From: Siphonodentalium dalli
Taxonomy: Eukaryota; Mollusca; Scaphopoda; Gadilida; Siphonodentaliidae
Assembly: GCA_032622095.1 (NCBI GenBank)
Contig: CP136063.1
Span: forward strand, 10,951,814-11,015,813
Length of the DNA: 64,000 nt
Direction: 5' to 3'
Shown in pieces: positions 36,510 through 45,007 of this stretch. Both the position numbers and the translations under genes were made by a program. Under the pieces are notes generated by a model, which saw only the letters and a list, made by a program, of their open reading frames with translations, made no database searches and was not told where the DNA came from. Numbering within the stretch: position 1 is the stretch's first letter; each line of letters starts with the position of its first letter.

Positions 36510-39287
36510 TGAGTTTTGTGAAAGTAGTTATATATTACGTTTTTCCCGATAACTTACCTTATCGGATCCCAAAACAAAAACAAAAAACAAATGTCCCTCC
36601 CGCCCCTACCCTGGAAAAAAAAACCTATGATAAACGAGTAATCTTTTTTGAGGGGCCATAGACTCAGTTTTGTTTGGAATTAATCTCTAAAGGGTAAATT
36701 GTTGCAATACGCAAGTTTGGTAAATGGTCGACTATATTAAGTACAACACGTCTATATCCGCAAAGTCATGAAATTAGTTAACAATTAATGTTTATCGGTT
36801 TTATATAGAATCTCGTACGATCTTCAGTATTTAAACACGTTCATTATCGTGGTGTTCTATGCATGGTCTATGTTATGCCATATCTATGGAGTAATCATAG
36901 GAATTGTAATAGTAACTATCTTAATTTTCCACAAAAACTCATAAGTGATTAACTCATGGACCAGAAATCGATAATTGAACTGGACCAAAATCGGAAGAGG
37001 TATATTCTCTCTCGTGGAGCTGTTAAATGTTGTTACATCCAGGACATTTTGTCTATATGATGTGCTATATGTATATAATCATTAGCGCGTACCAATTAAT
37101 ATGTTCCCTTCAGTTAAGCTATCTGCACACACAGCTCACATACACAATTAGTTCGCTTACAGGTAGGCCTATACACATACATATAATATATGTATATATC
37201 ATATGTCTGTCTGTCTGTAGATATTACAGTGCAGGAACCAATTCTGGTTGTAGACGCACTGGTCCAGGTGCTACCATGGCTGAGTAACTTTATAACCCTG
37301 TGGTGACTCTACAGTAGCGTTCCTTAACGTGCACACACCGAGGCGTGTACATGGGTGATCAGCCATTGATGTCCGCGCTTGATCGGACAGCGTACTGCAC
37401 CCACGACAACACACCTGGACAAGTGTTGTAATGGGGGGGGGGGAGTCGGCATTTTGACAGTATCTGACCGAGTTCTGATTTTTGTCAGAATACCCTGACC
37501 AGGTTGCGATCACCGGTCCGCTAGCACGAGAGACCAGTACGCTAATTATATACCTCTCGGCTACCGACTTCCCTAGGCCATACAGCGATAATACAACCAC
37601 AAATTTAGTAGCCTACTTTTTGTAAAATATTTGTTGAAAGTATTATAGTACTCAGGACAATACAATATAAATTATGGTTCAAAACAATATCTTTGAAATT
37701 GAGTGTACATGGTAGTTTGGCTTTGTCGCTTTTCGGTACGAAGTTATTAAAGTACGGTACTGTATATTTTTTTGTTGATGGCTGCGCCCACTGGAATACA
37801 CCGGAATGCGAACTGCCAGGAATGACCTTCGTAACTTCGTTGCACTGAAATGTTGCGTTTGATTGATCGAAACGCGGTCAACTACGTGGAAGATTAAAGC
37901 TGGACTGTCACATATGTATAACGTGGTCAATACAGTATACACTTTCCGGTAATAAGGTTGGCCATGAATTTCGGGTATTTGCATAGCAACCGTTGCTAGG
38001 GAGTGATCGTGTGGCATAATGTATCCCGATCTTAAAAAACTCAGTGGTCCACGGGGAACATACATGTAAAGTTTCAGACCCGTGACACCATTTAAACATA
38101 ACCAACACATTGCGCCTAAACAGTCTACAATAAATCAAAAATAACACTGGGAGCCCAGGGTCATGGTCAGATGATGTCGATCGTTGTGGGGAGCCAGGGA
38201 TCGCAGTGTTCAAAGGGTTAACTTATTAAGTAGTCATAAACTATGACGATACAATAATATGTAATATATATGTTAAATATTGTATCGTCATGATGTGTGA
38301 TTACTCTCTGTTCCAGACCGACTTGCTCTCCATTCCCGGTGGAGTCATCATTGACTTGTATCGCATATCGCTATCTAGATCGATTCTAGTGCCTAGTAGG
38401 CCTACTACTACTAGTAGTGGAGTCGACATGCAATTACTCGCTTATGGTCGGTTCATTATTTCGCCATGCACAACGGGTAATTATTTTTCCAGCGAATAAA
38501 TTAAATCACTGCTAGTTCTAGATTACCTTTCGTGCATGAACTTTCCCTCCCATCAATAAAACTGTCAACGTCATGATAATCAGGGCTCAAAATACACAAG
38601 TATGGACGCCATATACGATGAAGCAATTCATTTAAAAGTAAATAAAATATACCGTAGTAAATAAATCACAAATTTAACACGAAAACTCGGACGAGTTAGT
38701 ATGAATGTATACTAATTGCACAAGCTTGAAGCTTATAATACATTTACATCGATATACAAACATGTTCCGTTGTCAAAGTCTTTATTATATTACTAGTTGA
38801 TATTATAATATTAATATAAACTTTTAACTGCAATTTGCAAATCTGAAGAGTGAGATTCTGATGATTACTTATTTACTAGGACTATAATAAAACCTATAGG
38901 CCTAGTAAATAAGTAATCAAATAGTTATTCCTATGAATCTGAGTCAATGTTCAACATTTGTCCTTTTATGGCATTTCAGCATTGGGAATATCTCTGACAT
39001 TATAACAGCCAGTGATTGAGTGAATATCATTGGAATTTGAACTCTAGTTTATAATAATTAATATTCTAGATCTCAAGCATTGTAGCGGGGTAGGTACCAT
39101 ATTTATTGATAACCCCTTCTTACTAAAGCATCATTGATGAGTAATTAACCCACAGGAAATATTCAGATAATAGTGTCCGAAGAGGCCCAAAAAAATGAGT
39201 TTGTGCAAAAAAATGTTCTATTCACATTTTTGCCCTTGTTTTAAGTTGTTTTCAAATATATTCATTAATAATTGTGTTCTAAGGCAG
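36510..39287. other. No gene recognised; two perfect small hairpins
   Basis: Several open frames (37271-37600 and 37679-38110, minus) lack motifs and overlap other frames. Hairpin 1: 38243-38256 and 38278-38291 (ATGACGATACAATA and its complement, 21-nt loop). Hairpin 2: 38863-38880 and 38901-38918 (GATTACTTATTTACTAGG and its complement, 20-nt loop). A poly-G run lies at 37434-37443. Confidence 0.55.
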
Positions 39288-39365
39288 GTTATGGCCTTTA
39301 CAGACACTTCGGAACAGGGTAGGTATATTGAAGCCATCCTGGTTGAGGGCGAAGAACCTCAATGG
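39288..39365 (+). CDS. Possible exon interrupted by a transposon
   Basis: After AAGGCAG (AG at 39286-39287) the composition changes from AT-rich to coding-like, and the frame reads VMAFTDTSEQGRYIEAILVE followed by GEEPQW. At TGG (39363-39365) the large TIR element begins. Its first bases add Y-G-G-P and then a TAA supplied by the inverted repeat itself. Without the element the flanking DNA would give TGG then TGA, so this may be the last coding exon of a lost gene. I recognise no family. The frame is short, so chance is not excluded. Confidence 0.3.
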
Positions 39366-39399
39366 TACGGTGGCCCGTAAGTGCCACGGCGAACAAACT

Positions 39400-39720
39400 T
39401 TTCAAAAGTTTGTTTTGGCGTGAACTTTTTACTCACGGCAAAACAAACTTTTCAATCACGGCAGAATAAACTTTTCACTCACGGCAAAACATTCTTTTCA
39501 TCCACGGCAAAACAAACTTTTCAGTCACGGCAAAATAAACTTGTCAATCGCGGCAAAACATACTTTTCACTCACGGCAAAACATACTTTTCACTCACGGC
39601 AAAACATACTTTTCATCCACGACAAAACATACTTTTCACTCACGGCAAAACAAACTTTTCACTCACGGAAAAACAATCTTTTCACTCACGGCAAAATAAA
39701 CTTTTCACTCACGGTAACAT
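39400..39720. repeat. About 25-bp minisatellite inside the left TIR
   Basis: About a dozen copies of CACGGCAAAACAAACTTTTC followed by ACT or AATC, with 23-25 bp spacing. The same motif forms the right TIR (42676-42765). The 154-codon plus frame over it is a translated repeat (KQTFQSRQN-type units), not a gene. Confidence 0.9.
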
Positions 39721-39744
39721 TGCTAAACCTCTCTCTGTCTCTCG

Positions 39745-39950
39745 CACAGGGGCCTGTAACGCGTTCCGCTGCCCGCCCCCTTTTGCGCTGCCCATATACG
39801 CCGCTCTATATACGCGCCTGCTTCACGTTAATGGTAGTAATATAGTCTCTATATTACTACCATTAACGTGAAGCAGGCGCGTATATAGAAGCGGCGTATA
39901 TGGGCAGCGCAAAAGGGGGCGGGCAGCGGAGCGCGTTACAGGCCCCTGTG
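39745..39950. mobile_element. 206-bp hairpin MITE with 8-bp target duplication
   Basis: The arms 39745-39845 and 39849-39950 are reverse complements over about 101 bp with one mismatch and one 1-nt indel, separated by a 3-nt loop. The ends are CACAGGGGCCTGTAACGCG. The flanks are identical: GTCTCTCG at 39737-39744 and 39951-39958. The near-perfect arms imply a young element. The 8-bp duplication and the CAGGGG-like ends point to mobilisation by a hAT transposase (inference). It is inserted in the larger TIR element. Confidence 0.9.
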
Positions 39951-40161
39951 GTCTCTCGCGATAAAAAATTGTTCAAGGCTGTGATATCGTGGGAGCGAGC
40001 AATAGTATATCAGGTCGTAAATCTATATCATGTGGTGATGTTCCGACTTTTTAACCGCACTGTATTTTGATACTCTCAGGTTATATGTTACTCAATTTAA
40101 ATGTTTTTGTGTATAATTCGAACAAGACATTACTCATTATGCCTGCAATTTCCCCCCCCCC

Positions 40162-40254
40162 GTTCCGAAGGAACTGTAATCCAATTGTCCCTGGAAATTG
40201 ACTCCGTACTGTGGAGAGCGTCACGGTGCCATTTGCATCAACTGGGATTGACAC
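40162..40254 (-). pseudogene. Fragment resembling the TDP-43 (TARDBP) N-terminal domain
   Basis: On the minus strand the frame reads VSIPVDANGTVTLSTVRSQF then PGTIGLQFLRN. TDP-43 proteins carry near the N-terminus the pattern I-P-x-[DE]-D-x-G-T-V-x-L-S-T-V-x-x-Q-F-P-G-x-x-G-L-x-x-R-N, and this fragment follows it almost position by position, with one extra residue before RN. After RN the frame runs into a poly-G tract (40152-40161) and the homology is lost. No RRM or downstream part of the domain is seen. It lies inside the 39366-42786 TIR element. It is probably a captured or fused gene fragment, or the relic of an ORF that used this oligomerisation domain. No start or splice sites are evident. 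Confidence 0.6.
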
Positions 40255-40339
40255 CGTGGAGGTACAATCCGATTTTTTTTTTAAATGTAACCCTTGAGGA
40301 AGTGGCATTTTTACTTTTGTGTTGCGTAAAACACAACTG

Positions 40340-41063
40340 AGTCAGAATTCAAAGAGACGCCCACGCAAACACATGCAGGGAATATCATATTCAAAACACC
40401 GAGATAAATAAATGATGTCCTTGGCATTGCAGGACGTGGTCTTGTCAAAAACAGATGATCTGACAAGCACGATTATAGCACACATCTATATTTATGCTAA
40501 TGGTTGATTATGGGTGATTGGAATGAGATGAGATAACAAGCCTATTGTGGCTTTTGTGTAAGTCCTCTCCCAGACCGTTTAAATGTCTCGGACGGCATGC
40601 ATATAAGGCCAGTCGGTGCGAAGGCAAATGGAATATTACCAAGGCCGTTGAATATGTAATGAGTGCAACGCATGTATTAATAGCCAAAAGAGGTGTAGTA
40701 CAGACTTCAAATTAGTTCAAATTACTACAGTTCAGCTGTCTCAATCGCGTTTGGAATACTTGAGATTTGCGACTACATGTATGACCAAAATAGTAGTAGG
40801 GGTGTGTTTATATCCAGGTTCGTACAATGTTTCACGTATGTTGGCAGTCTATTCCAATCGCTTATTGTAGAAGATAAAACTGTATTCTTATGATTTAAAC
40901 ATATTTTATTATCCCTCAGTCGATAAACAAAATACAAATAAAGATAATACAGTTGGTGACATGGATGAGAGGCGATAAATTTCGGAGCACATGAAGTTAC
41001 AGAACTTATGGAAACTCCTATCCTTTAATTGAACGGAAAATACTGATTCATTTCATTCGGGGA
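40340..41063. other. Interior of the TIR element, nothing recognised
   Basis: AT-rich sequence between the TDP-43-like fragment and the 41-kb palindrome. No frames longer than about 60 codons and no repeat partner elsewhere in the window. Confidence 0.5.
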
Positions 41064-41309
41064 TCAAGATGAGTTGTGTAGACATATTGGTCAAAAAGCT
41101 GAAGAAATTTCATTATTATCATCATTATTGGTTTTATATATATATATATATATATATATAAAACCAATAATGATGATAATAATGAAATTTCTGAAAAGCT
41201 GAAGGTTTATTGGTTTTATATATATATATATATATATAAAACCAATAATGATGATAATAATGAAATTTCTTCAGCTTTTTGACCAATATGTCTACACAAC
41301 TCATCTTGA
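41064..41309. repeat. 246-bp palindrome with AT-microsatellite core
   Basis: The outer arms begin TCAAGATGAGTTGTGTAGAC (41064) and end in its complement at 41309, about 75 bp each, running into TA repeats. The centre contains a further inverted copy of the AAACCAATAATGATGATAAT segment, so three to four alternating copies exist. It looks like a hairpin that was re-copied. No target duplication is seen. Confidence 0.85.
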
Positions 41310-42298
41310 AAGATTTGTATGTTATATGTGTCTACAACCAATGTTAGGGCGACATTTCGCAGGGAAAATACATATATTAGGGAAACATTAATGTTAGGGG
41401 GACATTTTTGTGTCTCCCTAACATTTAAATTTAATTTTCTGGATATATGCATCAACAATTTATTCAAAATCCATGTTGTATGTACTCTGACTGACTTTGT
41501 TTTTGGGTGTTCGTCATCAGTTTTGGGTTTAAATAATTAATTTGGTAGATTTTTGCAACTGATTTTTGGCATGCTATATCTGGCATAGGTACATATATAT
41601 ATATATATATCTGATCATACTAAATTAAGAACACCCTCAAACACTCTATATTCTACTAGAGCGATTTATTTTACTTTTCTATAGACATTTTGGAGTTATG
41701 TTTTGTCGTGATTTCGCTTCTTGATCCTATAGAATTTAACGAAATACCATGCCTACAACAACGTGGAAATCTGAAAAGATAATCGTGTTTGTCATGAACA
41801 CTTTTGTGATGAGAGATATAATTTTGATACCGTTCATATTTTGAACTACATTAAGTACAGCTAATGTCCACGCTATTAAAATGTGCATGTTCGGTAAGAA
41901 AATGTAACTTTTGTTGAAACCACACGTTATATATATAGCTAACCATTCCGTACTTCGGGGCATTACATGCTCAAAGGGATACCTGCCGTTATGCACTAGG
42001 CGAAAACTCTATAGGTGAAAATAGCAACACATAAGGAAGAACAATCTTTCTAGTAAACGAAATTTGCAGATTCGTGCCGCACGTCGGACAGACAAAAGTC
42101 GTTATCGCTGGGCAAACGTTGGAATACAATAATACCGCTACAATAAAATAATTCCAGTTTTCGTGATTGTTGCGACATCATCACCACGAAGTCATTTGTT
42201 TTCTGTTTTCAAGTTTCACCAAAATCCAATGAATATCTCCGAAAATATTACAAATTATATTTACTAGAGTAGCTCATGGTGGTTTTGTATGCACTTGT

Positions 42299-42676
42299 AT
42301 GCCCAGAGCTAAACTCTTCATGAGTCCACTATTGAAGGTCCAAGAACAATATTTGGATGGTAACACATTTCCCATTGAGGGCGAAATGGGTGAAATGGCC
42401 ACGCCGTTTTTGTGCAAAGTACTACCATTCGACTATATCTCCAGAACCGTTGGACATAGGAGATTGTCTGACCACTCAAAATGTGCGGAATGGCCACAAA
42501 CCCAAAACAATCTATTTTTTAAGGGCATGCACCTCAATTTTGGGGTTCAGCACTTTTATCTCAAAGTATATGTCAATGATCTGGAAAGTTTCATGATGGA
42601 AGCCAATGTGAACGGTTTAGGACTTCTCACACGCGAGATAGAGGAAAGACTCGGTGTTTATTTGAAAAGTGAGTGA
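42299..42676 (+). CDS. Hypothetical 125-codon frame next to the right TIR
   Basis: Starts at ATG and ends at TGA just before the right inverted repeat. It reads MPRAKLFMSPLLKVQEQYLD..., FDYISRTVGHRRLSD, and ends TREIEERLGVYLKSE. No family is recognised. The middle (42360-42470) has the GGCGAAATGGGTGAAATGGC and CTATATCTCCAGAACCGTTG text typical of noncoding dispersed repeats in marine invertebrates, so the frame may be fortuitous. If real, it would be the only coding candidate of this TIR element. Confidence 0.25.
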   Translation: MPRAKLFMSPLLKVQEQYLDGNTFPIEGEMGEMATPFLCKVLPFDYISRTVGHRRLSDHSKCAEWPQTQNNLFFKGMHLNFGVQHFYLKVYVNDLESFMMEANVNGLGLLTREIEERLGVYLKSE

Positions 42677-42792
42677 TAAGTTTATTCTGCCGTGATTGAA
42701 AAGTTTGTTTTGCCGTGAGTCAAAAGTTCACGGCAAAACAAACTTTTGAAAAGTTTGTTTTGCCGTGGCACTTGCGGGCCACCGTACAATGG

Positions 42793-43755
42793 TGATATGA
42801 TGTGATTAAGTAATATACATGAGAAGAGAAGGGCGGGGCTAACTCGTAATATTTTTGTGCGAGACGCGGACACACGATCACAATCCATGTTCGAATATTT
42901 TTATTCCAATAATAGTTTGATCGTCTGTCCGCGGCTTAAGGCTTCGCCCGGATTAGTTTTGTGACAAATTGACACGAGACAAGTCCTGGATAGGGTCATT
43001 CATTTCTTTGTTACTATTAGCAGTATATATCAAACTGACCGTCCATATATATTGATCTGAAATCTGGTGCTACACGGTGCATTGAAATACAGACAACAAA
43101 AAGTCAACAATTGCAACATTCAACAACAGTCAACAAGTTTGGACTTTTGTTGCAGCCCGGTTAAATGTATACGCCGCCAGATGGTAATTAAAAATACAAT
43201 GCTGATCAAATTTAGCCAAAGAAAATGCATGTCATTCCATGCATGTTCTTTAATGTTTCGACTAGCCAACGCCATCGTAGAGGCATATTGGAGCGTGTTG
43301 GCCCTGCCATAACATATTAGCCTGTCGACCACCAACATTTAGCAAATCGAAAACAGATGTCTCCGACATTAAATGTGTGAAAGATATACAGACCACCTAA
43401 AGATTTCTGGAGCTATCTTATTAGGGCAGACGTGTTACATTTTCATTACGATGTCTCCAGAGGGTGAATTTAATTAGGCTGTCCAGCATAGCCGGCTAGC
43501 ATGAGTAAATTCACCCTCTGGGAACCTCATCTGAAGTTAGTTGATTATTTGATCAAGGAGATTGGGGTCACAAGAGGGTTAATTTGGTGCTGCTAAATCG
43601 CCTATGCGAGGGGGAAACATCACTTATATACATTCACCCTATGAGGACCTCATTCTGCGGAAAGTTCGAGTGTTTACCGATGAAAAAACTTAAGAAAACT
43701 GCTGCGACAAGTAGTGCTGAATTCATGCTTCGGAAACTGTTTCTGTGCAATATAG
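42793..43755. other. No gene recognised
   Basis: Contains an inverted pair AGAGGGTGAATTTA (43452-43465) and TAAATTCACCCTCT (43505-43518), and further ACATTCACCCTATGAGG (43628-43644). Related motifs occur at 10.13-10.24 kb. Probably a small dispersed element. The rest shows nothing. Confidence 0.5.
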
Positions 43756-43835
43756 AATAAAGGCATCCGATGGCACTGGCAAAGAACGAAATATTGACAT
43801 AGATTACATTGGAACAGTTCAACTCATCCACAAAG
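43756..43835 (+). CDS. Possible 80-nt internal exon
   Basis: The segment lies between a possible acceptor (CTGTTTCTGTGCAATATAG) and a perfect donor CAAAG|GTAAGT (43831-43841). The only coding-like frame reads IKASDGTGKERNIDIDYIGT and VQLIHK, with balanced codon use unlike the AT-rich surroundings. It would enter at codon position 3 and leave at position 1. I recognise no family. Neighbouring exons of the same gene are not identified; another exon-like piece lies at 39288-39365 on the same strand. Confidence 0.35.
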
Positions 43836-43910
43836 GTAAGTACATAATTGATAATATATATACAACAGTCATGGGCCTATTTCACTGTTTCAGCATTTTT
43901 GATAAACACG

Positions 43911-44357
43911 CAGGGACGTCGTTACAGGGGGGTGGGGGTGTCACCCCTCCCAATATTTGCCAAAATGTTCAACTTTCGGAGGTCAAAATTCGACATTTTT
44001 GGAATTTCAGGTAGAATTTGGTAGGAATTCTTAAGTTTCTACCTGTAATTTGAATGTTTTAGTTGGCAAATTCCGGAATTTCGGGAATATTCAGAAATTT
44101 TAGAATACTGGTAGTAGATTTGGATTAAAATTAGACTCAATGGGGGGGGGTGCAAATGGAAATTCCGAAAATTTAGGGCGGTAGATTTGAAATTTTTTGA
44201 TCCAAGGGCGGGGGGGGGGGGTGCAAATGGAATTTCCTTTATTTGGAAACCTGGTATAGTTGATTCGAAAATTTAGCTCCGGGGGGGGGGGGGGGGTGGT
44301 GCAATAGGAATTTCGGAAGTGGACAACACCATCCCTGACCTGTTCGCAACGTCCCTG
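43911..44357. mobile_element. Poly-G-bearing element with CAGGGACGT inverted ends
   Basis: Ends CAGGGACGTCGTT (43911) and, in reverse complement at 44357, CAGGGACGTTGCG. Inside are runs of 8 to 17 G (about 44142-44149, 44209-44221 and 44281-44297), each followed by GTGCAAATGGAATTTCC or similar. A diverged relative lies at 50820-51110. No clean 8-bp flanking duplication is seen, so the hAT-like assignment from the CAGGG end is weak. Confidence 0.5.
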
Positions 44358-44816
44358 TCCACGATTCGATTATGGAACTATTTCATGAGGATATGTTGTT
44401 CATTTAGAACCATTTATTTTTAAATACTATAATTTAGGTCCACACGTCACATTTAAATAGTTTCATATATATATATATTATTTAATATGTGAAACAGTTG
44501 AACTATAAGTGTCTTATATATAGGACCTAAAACTAACTATTGTCATGAGAACAAGCTGGGAAGCAATGCACTATATATATATAATCTATAATAGTATGGC
44601 AGACGGCAATTTCACAAGCAGATCTCTCGACAGAGACGTCCACTAACACTCAAATAATGCTTGGCTACCAATGTATCATCATAACAAAGTCCCAGATACC
44701 ATACCACATGAGATTTAATCATTTTATCAGCAGGATTCACAAACTCCCGGATTTGATTGCATCTTGACATTAATAGCTGGTTTTCAAGCTGCCGCTGGTT
44801 TTAATGTGTTTAATAT
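44358..44816. other. No gene; small inverted motif
   Basis: TTTAGGTCC (44433) and GGACCTAAA (about 44523) with inner ATAGTTTCATAT / ATGTGAAACAGTT similarity form a loose inverted structure of about 100 bp around a TA run. Nothing else is recognised. Confidence 0.45.
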
Positions 44817-44882
44817 CACATTTTGACATTACCACAGAGAACTATTGGAAGAACTCATTGCATCAGGTGCAAGGCAGGAAAC
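44817..44882. repeat. 65-bp inverted repeat partner of 47176-47243
   Basis: CACATTTTGACATTACCACA, GAACTCATTGCATCAGG and TGCAAGGCAGGAAAC are found in reverse complement at 47176-47243 with one or two changes. The two copies bracket the LINE insertion. The family is unknown. Confidence 0.85.
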
Positions 44883-45007
44883 ATTTTGGAATTATATATA
44901 GATTACTTAGTAGAAATTATTTTTGGACTTTGTCTAGGCAAGCTATTTTTTCGTTGGTTTTAAATGGGGACTGTACCGGTGTACCCTAAATCTGGCAATT
45001 TATAGGA

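Larger units (their letters stand above)
39366..42786. mobile_element. 3.4-kb TIR element with 6-bp CAATGG duplication
   Basis: The left end TACGGTGGCCCGTAAGTGCC (then ACGGC) is matched in reverse complement at 42786 inward with one change. The inverted similarity continues for about 110 bp through AAACTTTTCAAAAGTTTG and CACGGCAAAACAAAC motifs. CAATGG flanks both sides (39360-39365 and 42787-42792), a 6-bp target duplication. Inside are a minisatellite of the same end motif, a hairpin MITE (39745-39950), a TDP-43-like fragment (40162-40254, minus), a second palindrome (41064-41309) and an open frame (42299-42676). No known transposase is seen. The 6-bp duplication is unusual for common superfamilies (reported for IS3EU, Dada and Maverick types), so its class is open. 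Confidence 0.85.

Noticed and set aside
39381-39845. 154-codon open frame as a gene
   Set aside because: It is a translated minisatellite (KQTFQSRQN-type units) running into a hairpin MITE.
43911-44357. hAT assignment by 8-bp target duplication
   Set aside because: The flanks TAAACACG and TCCACGAT do not match, so only the inverted ends are claimed.
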